DNA of 64,000 bases from CAVQDV01 sp963711375. Lineage in GTDB: Bacteria; Pseudomonadota; Gammaproteobacteria; Coxiellales; Coxiellaceae. The DNA is taken from positions 2,604,001 to 2,668,000 of the forward strand of contig CAVQDV010000005.1 in the NCBI GenBank assembly GCA_963711375.1. Reading direction: 5' to 3'. A program made the translations under genes and the position numbers. Below the pieces are notes generated by a model. It searched no databases and had not been told where the DNA came from. It saw only the letters and a program-made list of their open reading frames with translations. The number at the start of each line of letters is the position of its first letter. Position 1 is the stretch's first letter. Positions 34,078-43,115 of the stretch are shown here, one piece after another.

Positions 34078-36079
34078 TCCCATGGCGGATATGGGCAATT
34101 TGGTCACGGATTTTGGCGGCTTTTTCAAATTCTAAGTTCTTCGCGTGTTGAATCATTTCTTCTTCTAAATGTTTGATGTGTGTCGCCAATTGTTTCGGCG
34201 TCATCGCCAAATAGGGTGCTGCTTCTTCCGCAATGTGCTGAGCTTTGGCATAGCCACCCGCTGAGCCCTTGCCTTCTCGTGCCGATTCCAAAATATCCTG
34301 AACGGCTTTTTCGATACCGCGAGGTGTTATGCCATGCTTTTTATTATAATTCACTTGAATTTCACGACGACGATCGGTTTCTGCCATGGCACGTTCCATG
34401 GAGCCTGTAATTTTATCGGCGTATAAAATTACCTTTCCATGAATATTTCTGGCCGCGCGACCCATGGTTTGAATTAAGGAACGGTCTGAGCGCAAAAAGC
34501 CCTCTTTATCCGCATCTAAAATAGCCACGAGAGAAACTTCTGGCATATCCAAGCCTTCACGTAGCAAATTAATTCCCACTAAAACATCAAAAGCGCCCAA
34601 GCGCAAATCTCGGATAATTTCGACGCGTTCCACCGTTTCAATATCTGAATGCAAATAACGCACTTTAATTCCCTGTTCCGCTAAATATTCGGTTAAATCC
34701 TCCGCCATTCTTTTTGTCAGCGTCGTCACTAACACGCGCTCATGTTGGGAAATTCGTTGATGCACTTGCGATAATAAATCTTCGACTTGCGAACTCGCTG
34801 GGCGAATTTCCACTTCGGGATCAATTAATCCTGTGGGACGAACCAATAATTCTACGGTTTGTTCACTATGCTCTTTTTCATAATTTCCTGGTGTTGCCGA
34901 AACAAAAATAGCCTGCGGCATAATGCGCAAAAATTCCGAAAATTGTAAGGGCCGATTATCTAAGGCAGATGGCAAACGAAAGCCATATTCCACCAAGGTT
35001 TCTTTTCGAGAACGATCACCTTTGTACATGCCGCCAATTTGCGGAATCGTGACATGGGATTCATCGATGACAATTAATCCATCTCGTGGCAAATAATCCA
35101 ATAAAGTCGGCGGAGGCTCGCCGGCTTTTCGTCCCGATAAATATCGAGAATAATTTTCGATACCTGAGCAATAGCCTAATTCCAGCATCATTTCAATATC
35201 AAAACGGGTGCGCTCTTGCAAACGCTGATATTCCAGCAGTTTATTCGCATTTTGCAATAATTCTAAGCGATCTTTTAATTCCACCTTAATTTCTTCTACA
35301 GAAGATAAAATGCGCTCACGAGAAGTAACGTAATGTGTTTTTGGAAAAATCGTGATGCGCCCCACTTCTTTTTGAATTTTACCAGTGAGGGGATCAAACA
35401 AGCTTATTTTCTCGACTTCGTCGTCAAATAATTGAATGCGAACGGCGAGGGTATCTTCATCGGCTGGGAAAACATCGATGACATCACCATGTACGCGATA
35501 GGTCGAGCGAGCGAGTTCCACATCATTTCGGGTATACTGTATTTCTGCTAAACGCTTTAAAATACCGCGTTGATCGATGCGGTCTCCACGCACTACGTGC
35601 AGCACCATGCTTAAATACGTTTCTGGGTCGCCTAAGCCATAAATCGCGGAAACCGTTGCCACTATGACAACGTCTTTTCTTTCTAAGAGCGCTTTTGTCG
35701 CCGATAAACGCATTTGTTCGATGTGATCATTAATCGAAGCATCTTTTTCAATAAAGGTATCGGAAGATGGCACATAGGCTTCTGGTTGATAATAATCGTA
35801 ATAAGAAACAAAATATTCCACGGAATTTTCAGGAAAAAATTCACGGAGCTCGGCATACAATTGCGCCGCCAACGTTTTATTCGGTGCCATAATTAAGGTG
35901 GGGCGTTGCACCTCTTGGATTACGTTTGCAATCGTAAACGTTTTCCCGGAACCTGTTACGCCTAATAGAGTTTGCGCCGCCAAACCATCCGTTAAACCCT
36001 CAATGAGTTTTTCGATGGCCTGCGGTTGATCCCCATTTGGCGAAAAAGGAGAGACTAGCTGAAATTTTTTATGGTCCAT
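34061..36079 (-). CDS. uvrB: UvrABC system protein B
   Basis: The damage-verification helicase of nucleotide excision repair. The protein has 672 residues from the ATG at 36079 (MDHKKFQLVSPFSPNGDQPQ). The in-frame extension to 36148 overlaps the upstream gene and is not conserved. Motifs: Walker A LLGVTGSGKTFTIANVI, beta-hairpin YYDYYQPEAYVPSSDTFIEK, DESH in LIVIDESHVTIPQIGGMYKG, helicase GINLLREGLDMPEV and QTMGRAARN, and a C-terminal UVR domain (HLEEEMIQHAKNLEFEKAAK). Its start overlaps the rhomboid gene stop by 25 nt, so they are cotranscribed. Confidence 0.98.
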   Translation of the reverse strand: MDHKKFQLVSPFSPNGDQPQAIEKLIEGLTDGLAAQTLLGVTGSGKTFTIANVIQEVQRPTLIMAPNKTLAAQLYAELREFFPENSVEYFVSYYDYYQPEAYVPSSDTFIEKDASINDHIEQMRLSATKALLERKDVVIVATVSAIYGLGDPETYLSMVLHVVRGDRIDQRGILKRLAEIQYTRNDVELARSTYRVHGDVIDVFPADEDTLAVRIQLFDDEVEKISLFDPLTGKIQKEVGRITIFPKTHYVTSRERILSSVEEIKVELKDRLELLQNANKLLEYQRLQERTRFDIEMMLELGYCSGIENYSRYLSGRKAGEPPPTLLDYLPRDGLIVIDESHVTIPQIGGMYKGDRSRKETLVEYGFRLPSALDNRPLQFSEFLRIMPQAIFVSATPGNYEKEHSEQTVELLVRPTGLIDPEVEIRPASSQVEDLLSQVHQRISQHERVLVTTLTKRMAEDLTEYLAEQGIKVRYLHSDIETVERVEIIRDLRLGAFDVLVGINLLREGLDMPEVSLVAILDADKEGFLRSDRSLIQTMGRAARNIHGKVILYADKITGSMERAMAETDRRREIQVNYNKKHGITPRGIEKAVQDILESAREGKGSAGGYAKAQHIAEEAAPYLAMTPKQLATHIKHLEEEMIQHAKNLEFEKAAKIRDQIAHIRHGIMGIG

Positions 36080-36657
36080 ACTTGTATAATCGGAATTAAA
36101 TAAATCGCTGCAATTCCAGCGATAAAACCAAAGACATGCCCTTCCCATGATGTGGTTTCATCAGCCGGGAAAAGGCCCAAAAATAAACTGGCAAAATAAT
36201 AAATCGTTACTGCGGCTAACATAAGGGCGGCTAAAGAAGGATGAAAATACGCGTTAAAAAGCAAAAAACTAAAAAGGCCCATAATGACGCCGCTAGCACC
36301 AATATGAATGGCCGAGCGACCAAAGAGCCATAACAGCCCTCCACTCACCACAATAATAAAGGCCATTAGCCAAGCAAAATAAATAAGTCCTGCCTGCATC
36401 GCAAAAGTACCTAGCGCAAATAAGGGAATGGCATTCATGAAAAAATGCTGGAAATTACCATGTAAAAATGGGGAAATGAAAATTCCTGGCAGCCCTCGAA
36501 GATGTCGGGGATAATTTCCAAAATAATTTAAGCGATAACCCAGGAGCGCATTCACAATTTGAATGCCTAGAAGAAGTAGAATGATGTAGACCATGTAATG
36601 CGCGTTGGCTAGCAGTTGATCGAAGTCAGATTGCAATTGAGTCAAGTATTTTTCCAT
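36055..36657 (-). CDS. Rhomboid family intramembrane serine protease
   Basis: A 200-residue protein with six or more membrane helices. Catalytic elements of rhomboid proteases are visible: FLHGNFQHFFMNAIPLFALG (the HGN-x-x-H-x-x-x-N motif), the nucleophile loop IHIGASGVIMG (GxSG) and the His in WEGHVFGFIAGI. They cleave membrane-anchored substrates within the bilayer; the substrate here is unknown. The ATG at 36657 is chosen over an in-frame start at 36681. Neither has a strong Shine-Dalgarno. It overlaps uvrB by 25 nt. Confidence 0.9.
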   Translation of the reverse strand: MEKYLTQLQSDFDQLLANAHYMVYIILLLLGIQIVNALLGYRLNYFGNYPRHLRGLPGIFISPFLHGNFQHFFMNAIPLFALGTFAMQAGLIYFAWLMAFIIVVSGGLLWLFGRSAIHIGASGVIMGLFSFLLFNAYFHPSLAALMLAAVTIYYFASLFLGLFPADETTSWEGHVFGFIAGIAAIYLIPIIQVWTIKNFS

Positions 36658-36744
36658 GGCGGCATTATCGCATCGAGGCAAAAGGATTGCAAATTTCCCC
36701 GGTTTTCATTACATTACACTCGTTCCTAACCTAAAGGAGATGTC

Positions 36745-37932
36745 ATGAGCATTTTACTATCCGAACGCGTGAATTCCATCAAACCTTCTGCCACCATGGC
36801 CGTCAACGCCAAAGCTACTGAATTGAAAACTCGTGGCATCGAAGTGATCAACTTAAGCGTCGGCGAACCGGATTTTGACACTCCCGATTTCATCAAAAAA
36901 GCGGCGATTGAAGCGATAAACAAAGGCTTTACCAAATATACTGCAACAGAAGGCATTCCACCCCTTCGTGAAGCGATCATTCATAAACTCAACCGCGACA
37001 ATGGCTTAAGCTATACCCTAAAAGAAATTGTGGTTTCTTGTGGTGTAAAACAAGCGCTTTACAACATGACCCAGGCTATTTTGAATCCTGGGGATGAAGC
37101 GATTATTCCTGCGCCTTATTGGGTTTCCTATCCCGATATGGTGAAATTAACGGGTGCAACTCCCATTATCATCTCGACCAATGCCGCACAAAAATACAAA
37201 ATTACGCCGGCCCAGTTGAAAGCTTCTATTACACCTAATACGCGAATGATTTTTCTCAATAGTCCCAGCAATCCTTCTGGAATGGCTTATACGGCAGAAG
37301 AATTAAAAGGCCTCGGCACCATTCTCGCGGATCACCCGCAAATCTTCATCGCTAGCGATGACATGTATGAATATATCCTCTGGGGCATGGATTATGTGAA
37401 CATTTTAAATGTGTGCCCAGAATTAAAAGATCAAACAGTGATTTTTAATGGAGTGGCAAAAGCACATGCTATGACTGGCTGGCGCATTGGCTATGCCGCA
37501 GGACCGGCCAGCATTATTTCGGCGATGGCAAAAATTCAATCGCAAAGCACCACTTGCGCTTGTTCCATTGCTCAATATGCATCCGTCGTTGCATTAAATA
37601 CAGCAAAAAAAGACTTTTTTATGCCTATGCTCGACGCTTATAAAAATCGTCATGACCGAGTTTTTGCTGAATTGCAAAAAATGCCTGGAGTTACTTGCCT
37701 GCCTTCTGATGGTACATTTTATTTGTTTCCTGATATGACTGGCGTAATTAAAAAACTAGGCTTAAAGGATGATATTGAACTCGCGCAATATTTCATCGAA
37801 AAAGCCAATGTCGCCATGGTGCCAGGAACTCCCTTTGGCCAGCCTGATCACATCCGAATATCGGTGGCCACTAGCATGGAAAACCTGGAAAAAGCGATGG
37901 CGCAAATTAAGTCTGCAGTCACTGGGAACTAA
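36745..37932 (+). CDS. Aspartate aminotransferase, class I subgroup Ib (PLP-dependent)
   Basis: Transfers the amino group between aspartate and 2-oxoglutarate; members of this subgroup may also act on aromatic amino acids or prephenate. The 395 residues contain INLSVGEPDFDTPDFIKKAA, YTATEGIPPLREAI, VVSCGVKQALYNMTQAILN, PSNPSGMAYT, SDDMYEY and the PLP-lysine motif FNGVAKAHAMTGWRIGYAAG, with the substrate Arg in PDHIRISVATS. AAAGGAGAT lies upstream of the ATG at 36745. It is convergent with the next gene by a 4-nt overlap. As pheA/hisC/tyrA are missing from the gyrA-aroA cluster, it may also serve aromatic amino acid synthesis; this is inferred. Confidence 0.9.
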   Translation: MSILLSERVNSIKPSATMAVNAKATELKTRGIEVINLSVGEPDFDTPDFIKKAAIEAINKGFTKYTATEGIPPLREAIIHKLNRDNGLSYTLKEIVVSCGVKQALYNMTQAILNPGDEAIIPAPYWVSYPDMVKLTGATPIIISTNAAQKYKITPAQLKASITPNTRMIFLNSPSNPSGMAYTAEELKGLGTILADHPQIFIASDDMYEYILWGMDYVNILNVCPELKDQTVIFNGVAKAHAMTGWRIGYAAGPASIISAMAKIQSQSTTCACSIAQYASVVALNTAKKDFFMPMLDAYKNRHDRVFAELQKMPGVTCLPSDGTFYLFPDMTGVIKKLGLKDDIELAQYFIEKANVAMVPGTPFGQPDHIRISVATSMENLEKAMAQIKSAVTGN

Positions 37933-39608
37933 ACACAATTCAGAGCTGGGTTAATTGCTTGAATTTGAACGCTTCCATGATCCCCATCGACTTCAATCCA
38001 CATACCTGTTTTTAAGAGGCTCGTGGCATGATCCATGCCAACAATGGCGGGTATGTTGTATTCCCGCGCCACTATAGCGCAGTGACTCAACATACCGCCA
38101 GCGTCCGTGATCACTCCGCCAACGATCGCAAAATAGGGGGTCCAGGCTGGGCTGGTGGTTCGTGTTACTAATATGTCTCCCCTTTTCAACTGGTGAGCCT
38201 CAGTCACGTGGCGGATTACGACTACACGACCGCTCACTTTTCCTGGGGAAGCCGGATTTCCCAATAAAATATTTTCTTCTGTTGACGTTTTCGGCGCTCC
38301 TCCGAAGAATTTTTCGACCGCTTGAAGGAAGGGCGTGTGCGGCGGCGGTGAGGATGGCACGGTTCCGAGAACGGCTGGTGCTTCCACAGTAGAAGCTTGT
38401 TTAACTTTTTCTTTTCTCTTTTCGATTTCTTGCTGATTGACCTCGTTTTTACGCAATAATGTTAAAATTTCATTAGGATATAAATAATAAATGTCTTCCG
38501 CATGTTTAAGGGCTTTGTCTTTAACAGCGCGCGCCGCTACTTCTGTGAGCAAATGCCTCATTAAATAAACAACTCGAGCATCGATTAAATAATTATGGGT
38601 TTCTTGAAGACCTATTGCAAATTGTGCAGACAGCAATAATTTCTCAAAACTTTCGCGAATACTCTGTGGATATTGACTCATTGCTTCTCGAATTTGTTTT
38701 TCACGAATTACACGAGCGGCCCTTTTCTTTTTATGGATCACTTGGAAATTGTTTTCAGGGTTTTTCAAATACACTTCTATCATAGAAATTAATGGCCTTG
38801 AATCTTGAATCCAGGTTGAACTATTCACCTCCAATGGGTTTTCGTTCCGCTTTCCATGATTCAACAAAAACTGATCGACCCTTTTTACAAAATCCTCTGC
38901 TCCTTTGGTATGTCGACATTTTTCGATTATATTCACTTTTTCTACTGTCCTAAAAATTTCTAATACCACTGGATTATTAGAAACCTGCTGGCTTAATTCC
39001 CAAATTTTTAATCCTGTAATGATCGATTCATTATCGAAGCCTTCAAGCAATTCCACCGATTCAAATTTATTTTTAGGCGAGAAAAGTTGGTCGTAAGTTT
39101 CTTGAAATACGCTTGGAGCCATTACCATAGGAATGGCGAGTTGAAAATGAATTTCCCACAATCGCGTGGCCCATTGAATAACATCCTCAAAATAAGACGC
39201 TAACTCAGCATTATTCAAATGCTGATAATTAACGGATTCTATTCTTTCGTTGAGTTTACTAATTTCGGGATACCACACTTTCCCCCATCTATTCTCAATC
39301 TCCTCAACACCCAAATCGCAATTTCTATTCGCAATTTCCATGGCCGCGTGGAGTTCTTCATGCGATAAGTCATGAGGAGTAATCGATGCATAAAGATAAG
39401 AATTTAAAACGCGATATTCAAATGTCATCGGAATTTTATAGTATTGAAAAGCCTTTAAAAAACCCGCCCCAATGACAGACTCGCAAAAATAGGCAGAAAT
39501 AGGCGTCATCGCGAAAGGTGAGTGCATTTTTCCCTGCGCCCAAAATCGCTCTTGTTCACCGGGTTTCCATTCAACGGGAAAATTCTTAAGTGCGCTTAAT
39601 TTTGACAT
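37929..39608 (-). CDS. PEP-utilising mobile-domain protein, second half of a split rifampin-phosphotransferase/PEP-synthase-like enzyme
   Basis: A 559-residue protein. Residues 1-440 form an alpha-helical middle domain (VEWKPGEQERFWAQGKMHSP, FAMTPISAYFCESVIGAGFL) comparable in size and place to the substrate-binding domain of rifampin phosphotransferases. A Pro-rich linker follows (about 420-440). The swivelling phosphohistidine domain has LLGNPASPGKVSGRVVVI, DILVTRTTSPAWTPYF, TDAGGMLSHCAIVAREYNIP (His near residue 511) and GMWIEVDGDHGSVQI. The ATG at 39608 has AGGAG 6 nt upstream. It overlaps the ATP-binding gene upstream by 13 nt. Together the two equal a full-length enzyme of about 860 residues. 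The substrate is unknown. Confidence 0.8.
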   Translation of the reverse strand: MSKLSALKNFPVEWKPGEQERFWAQGKMHSPFAMTPISAYFCESVIGAGFLKAFQYYKIPMTFEYRVLNSYLYASITPHDLSHEELHAAMEIANRNCDLGVEEIENRWGKVWYPEISKLNERIESVNYQHLNNAELASYFEDVIQWATRLWEIHFQLAIPMVMAPSVFQETYDQLFSPKNKFESVELLEGFDNESIITGLKIWELSQQVSNNPVVLEIFRTVEKVNIIEKCRHTKGAEDFVKRVDQFLLNHGKRNENPLEVNSSTWIQDSRPLISMIEVYLKNPENNFQVIHKKKRAARVIREKQIREAMSQYPQSIRESFEKLLLSAQFAIGLQETHNYLIDARVVYLMRHLLTEVAARAVKDKALKHAEDIYYLYPNEILTLLRKNEVNQQEIEKRKEKVKQASTVEAPAVLGTVPSSPPPHTPFLQAVEKFFGGAPKTSTEENILLGNPASPGKVSGRVVVIRHVTEAHQLKRGDILVTRTTSPAWTPYFAIVGGVITDAGGMLSHCAIVAREYNIPAIVGMDHATSLLKTGMWIEVDGDHGSVQIQAINPALNCV

Positions 39609-40501
39609 GATGACTCCTGATTCTTGCAAATTGTTGATTGATGTACGGTAGAAATTGGTCTGCATTGCAATAAAAATAATGTATCGCCTTGAAAAGCAAA
39701 TTCGACATCCACTGGGTAACCTTGCTTGTGCTCAAGTCTAACGATTAATTCAGCGATTTCCCTTAATTGGGCTTCAGTAAAAACAGGCCTTTTTTGTAAA
39801 AAATTGGGCACTGCTTTTTCTTCAGTTCCTCCATTCACACAAACAGTCATAATTTCTTTCTTGTGAATTTCTTCTTTAACAATATGAAAGTGATCTTTTT
39901 TATTGATAAAATAGGTATCGGGGGTCACTACTCCATCGACAACTGACTTACCCAGTCCATAATTCCCATTAATGACAATTTCATCCCCATTTTCCGTCAC
40001 AGGATTAATGGAAAACCCAACACCAGAACTATCGGCAGAGACCAAGGCCTCAACGAGTACAGCTATACGAATATGATCCAAGTCGAGATGATAGTGCTTA
40101 CGATATTCTGTGGCTTCTATATGCTGAGCAGATTCACAGCATTTGACGACAGCCTCCAGCAGTTTTTCTTCGCCGTTAATATTAAGATAAGTGTCGTGTT
40201 GCCCAGCAAAAGAAGTATTCGCGCTATCTTCATCGATGGCAGAGGAACGCACGGCAACCTTTGGGTTATCAACACCCATCAATCTCCCTAACTTGCGATA
40301 GTTTTCTACGATGTCTTGTTTTAAAGACTCTGACAGATCCCAGGGTCGTTGTTCCGAAGCGGTTTCTACTATTTCCAATGCAGGAACACAAAACCCCGGT
40401 GGAACATTAAAAAGGGCCTTTAGCGAGCTGCAATGCGCCGCCTTTGGACCAACTTTCTGTGGATCGTTACAATCCTCTTCACCTAACCAAAGCAAACTCA
40501 T
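39596..40501 (-). CDS. PEP/pyruvate-binding ATP-grasp protein, first half of a split rifampin-phosphotransferase/PEP-synthase-like enzyme
   Basis: A 301-residue PPDK_N domain standing alone. Family motifs: VGPKAAHCSSLKALFNVPPG (compare GGKGANL..L...GV.VP.GF), AVRSSAIDEDSANTSFAGQH, VEALVSADSSGVGFSINPVT, INGNYGLGKSVVDGVVTPD and DVEFAFQGDTLFLLQCRPIS. All ATP-site motifs look intact, so it should produce the phospho/pyrophospho donor for the His domain of the next gene. AAGGAGG lies directly before the ATG at 40501. The tail after CRPIS is short and ends in a real stop, overlapping the next start. This is a functional split rather than a simple frameshift. It is divergent from the SGNH hydrolase gene. 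Confidence 0.82.
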   Translation of the reverse strand: MSLLWLGEEDCNDPQKVGPKAAHCSSLKALFNVPPGFCVPALEIVETASEQRPWDLSESLKQDIVENYRKLGRLMGVDNPKVAVRSSAIDEDSANTSFAGQHDTYLNINGEEKLLEAVVKCCESAQHIEATEYRKHYHLDLDHIRIAVLVEALVSADSSGVGFSINPVTENGDEIVINGNYGLGKSVVDGVVTPDTYFINKKDHFHIVKEEIHKKEIMTVCVNGGTEEKAVPNFLQKRPVFTEAQLREIAELIVRLEHKQGYPVDVEFAFQGDTLFLLQCRPISTVHQSTICKNQESSCQN

Positions 40502-40613
40502 AACGCCTCCTTGCGGTTTGCAAATCACCTAGCTTTCAGCGTATCACAAATTAAAAGACTTCGTGAATTTTCTATGGTGTGGCGAGGATTATCGCCATCT
40601 CCTAAACAAAGGC

Positions 40614-40641
40614 TTGACCCCGTCTCATTTGTGTATAGACT
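40614..40641 (+). promoter_or_regulatory. Probable promoter of the SGNH hydrolase gene
   Basis: TTGACC (40614-40619), a 16-nt spacer, TAGACT (40636-40641), and AGGGGA about 6 nt before the ATG at 40664. The surrounding GCTTGACCCCGTCTCA resembles ACTTGACCTCGTGTGA near 45780 upstream of another gene. Confidence 0.5.
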
Positions 40642-40663
40642 ACTTTCACAATAGGGGAAAAAT

Positions 40664-41383
40664 ATGAAAAACATACTATGCTATGGCGATTCCAACACCT
40701 GGGGCAATATCGCTGGATCAAGAGATGCAAACCTTTTGCTGGCTAAGCGTTTTGATCGAAACCTGCGGTGGACAGGGATTTTGCAAAAAATATTAGGTGA
40801 AAATTATCATATCATTGAAGCTGGATTAAACGGCCGCACTACGGCCTTTGACGAAACACGTTATATTCGTCCTTCACGCAATGGCTTAGCCTCATTTCCT
40901 CTCATTTTAGAAATGAATTATCCACTTGATCTCGTTGTCTTGATGCTAGGCACTAACGATGCGATAAAAGATTATAATGCCTCTCCTGAACAGACGACAG
41001 AAGCCATGCAGAAAATGATCCGCTACGTGAAAGAAAGTCATTTTGCTGATAATTTTAAAGCTCCGAAGGTATTATTAGTTTCACCAGTACCCCTTCGAAA
41101 AGTGAATGAGGATTTTTATATTCTGTTGGATGATTCCTCTATTGGTAAATCCGAACGTTTGGCCAAGCTTTTTCAGCAATTAGCCGAAAAAGAAAACTGC
41201 CCTTTCCTCGATGCTGGCCAACTTGTAAAGGTCAGTGATGTTGATGGCGTCCATCTTGACCCAATAAGTCATAAAATTCTTGGCGAAGCCCTAGCGACCA
41301 AAATAAAGAACATTATGACAGAAAATACAAGCCCAAACCAAAAATCAGACATTGCTGAGAATTTAGAATTAATCTCAAATTGA
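40664..41383 (+). CDS. SGNH/GDSL-family hydrolase (arylesterase-like)
   Basis: A 239-residue esterase-fold protein. Block I ILCYGDSNTWGN carries the nucleophilic Ser (GDSNTWG, as in mycobacterial arylesterase/acyltransferases). Block III VVLMLGTNDAIKDY gives the Asn, and DVDGVHLDPISHKILGEALA gives the catalytic Asp-x-x-His. There is no signal peptide, so it is cytoplasmic. The tail (NTSPNQKSDIAENLELISN) is hydrophilic. The natural substrate is unknown. It has its own promoter (40614-40641) and is divergent from the split phosphotransferase genes. Its 3' end overlaps the remnant amidase by 9 nt in convergent orientation. Confidence 0.88.
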   Translation: MKNILCYGDSNTWGNIAGSRDANLLLAKRFDRNLRWTGILQKILGENYHIIEAGLNGRTTAFDETRYIRPSRNGLASFPLILEMNYPLDLVVLMLGTNDAIKDYNASPEQTTEAMQKMIRYVKESHFADNFKAPKVLLVSPVPLRKVNEDFYILLDDSSIGKSERLAKLFQQLAEKENCPFLDAGQLVKVSDVDGVHLDPISHKILGEALATKIKNIMTENTSPNQKSDIAENLELISN

Positions 41384-41772
41384 ATAGGAAGCCTCATATA
41401 AACGTGAAAATAAAGGCGTGTAATTCTGTTTGAAAGAAAATTCTTTCTCAATTATTTTTCCAACATGAAATAAAGTGGCTTCTTTCCAGGGGGCACCAAC
41501 CAATTGTACCGTAACAGGCATTTGTTTTTCATCGAGCGAAATGGGAACAATCATCATCGGTAAACCCAGCAAACAATAGGCAATTTGGTAAACGTAATAA
41601 TTATAAGCCTGATTAAAATTCTTATCTTCCCCCGAAAACGATTTGGCCAAATATTCGTGAGAAAGCGCACTAGATGGCATGGGAGGACAAATTAAAATAT
41701 CATAGTCCTTATCATTGACCTCTCGAGCGAGTGGACCATTTTTTCCTGCAACTCACTGACGGAATAAAACAT
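41375..41772 (-). pseudogene. Amidase remnant with a large internal deletion
   Basis: The 3' part (about 41375-41745) translates as GPLAREVNDKDYDILICPP, then YCLLGLPMMIVPISLDEKQM and PVTVQLVGAPWKEATLFHVG, the C-terminus of an amidase-signature (GatA-like) hydrolase. Immediately upstream, in another frame, the ATG at 41772 begins MFYSVSELQEKM, which resembles the N-terminus of such amidases. About 350 residues with the Ser-Ser-Lys catalytic centre are missing and the junction is out of frame. The reading frame of the C-terminal piece is closed by a TGA. It is therefore a deletion remnant, not a small gene. Confidence 0.7.
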
Positions 41773-41877
41773 ATTTTATACCTCACTTTATGGGACTTAC
41801 TCTTAAAAGAGCTTCTTGCCTAAATGTTTACTGAGCTCATCCCAAAACGCAAGTCTTATTTTGTGGAGAAAAAGTAG

Positions 41878-41906
41878 TTGACCAGACCGACCGAGATGAT
41901 TAAGAT
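41878..41906 (+). promoter_or_regulatory. Probable promoter of tRNA-Asn
   Basis: TTGACC (41878-41883), a 17-nt spacer, TAAGAT (41901-41906). The predicted start at about 41913 is roughly 20 nt before the mature tRNA 5' end. As potA begins 15 bp after the tRNA, this promoter could also serve potABCD. Confidence 0.6.
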
Positions 41907-41933
41907 ACGATGCTCTTGAATTATACGGAATAT

Positions 41934-42008
<75 letters not shown>

Positions 42009-42023
42009 TCATAAGGTTTCACC

Positions 42024-43115
42024 ATGCAGCCTATTATTGAATTAAAAGCACTAAGTAAGGCATATGGCGAACAACAGGCTCTAAAGTCCTTGGATCTTGA
42101 GATTCAAAATGGCGAATTCTTAACTTTACTTGGCCCTTCCGGCTGTGGCAAAACTACCCTCCTCCGCATATTATCAGGCTTCGAAAGGCCAGAGAGCGGT
42201 CAAATTTTACTCAATGGAAAAGACATTACCAAATTACCCCCTGAGCAGCGACATCTGAATCTCGTTTTTCAAAACTATGCACTTTTTCCCCACATGAACG
42301 TATTTGAAAATATTGCCTTTGGTCTTCAATGTCAAAAATTGCCAAAACAAGAGATCAAAGAGCGCGTTGAAACGATGATGCAAAGGGTACAGATTACTGA
42401 ATTTTCCGAGCGAAAACCGCATCAACTGAGTGGTGGCCAACAGCAACGAGTAGCCATTGCACGTGCGGCCGTCAATGAGCCCTTGGTGCTCTTATTAGAT
42501 GAACCCTTCAGCGCACTCGACTATCATCTGCGTAAAAATATGCGCATCGAATTAAAATCTCTACAGCGTCGCTTAAAAATCACCTTTATTTTCGTAACGC
42601 ATGATCAAGAAGAAGCCCTCTCAATGTCGGATCGTGTCGTTGTCATGAATCATGGAAAAATCGAGCAAATCGGAAAACCTCGCGACGTATACGAAGAACC
42701 ATCGAATTTATTCGTTGCAAAATTTATTGGTGAAGTAAACATTTTCAACACCAGCGTACTCAATGTGCTCGAAGATAAAATCGAAGTAGAAATTGCCGGA
42801 GATCGTTTGCGCTTTAAAAACCCTCAGCAATTCTCCAAAGGAGATCGAATCAATATTTTATTTCGCCCTGAAGATATCGAAGTTTTTGGTGCTAATGAAA
42901 TTGAAGACACCGGTCATTTATTACACGGCCATGTAAGTGAAGTCATCTACAAAGGGAGCACTGTAGACCTCGTCATACAGCTTGAAAATAGCGAAAAGAT
43001 TTTTGCGACTCAATTTTTTGATGAAGCCAATGAAAATTTGGATTATGAAATTGGTGAACACGTGCTTATCGTTTGGAAGCCCGGCTGGGAGGTCATTCTG
43101 CCTGATGAACACTAA
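42024..43115 (+). CDS. potA: Spermidine/putrescine ABC transporter ATP-binding protein
   Basis: The ATPase that drives polyamine import through PotBC with PotD. The 363 residues contain Walker A GPSGCGKTTLLRIL, Q-loop VFQNYALFPHMNVFENI, signature LSGGQQQRVAIARA, Walker B LLLDEPFSALD and switch His FVTHDQEEAL, followed by a TOBE domain (about 285-360; FRPEDIEVFG..GHVSEVIYKGSTVDLVIQ). It is first in potABCD and overlaps potB by 11 nt. Polyamine specificity is inferred from the complete potABCD order and similarity. Confidence 0.93.
   Translation: MQPIIELKALSKAYGEQQALKSLDLEIQNGEFLTLLGPSGCGKTTLLRILSGFERPESGQILLNGKDITKLPPEQRHLNLVFQNYALFPHMNVFENIAFGLQCQKLPKQEIKERVETMMQRVQITEFSERKPHQLSGGQQQRVAIARAAVNEPLVLLLDEPFSALDYHLRKNMRIELKSLQRRLKITFIFVTHDQEEALSMSDRVVVMNHGKIEQIGKPRDVYEEPSNLFVAKFIGEVNIFNTSVLNVLEDKIEVEIAGDRLRFKNPQQFSKGDRINILFRPEDIEVFGANEIEDTGHLLHGHVSEVIYKGSTVDLVIQLENSEKIFATQFFDEANENLDYEIGEHVLIVWKPGWEVILPDEH

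Noticed and set aside
39590..39620. Frameshift in a single phosphotransferase gene
   Set aside because: The downstream gene has its own AGGAG and ATG, and the upstream frame ends shortly after the conserved CRPIS motif. This looks like a natural gene boundary, although a sequencing check is still sensible.
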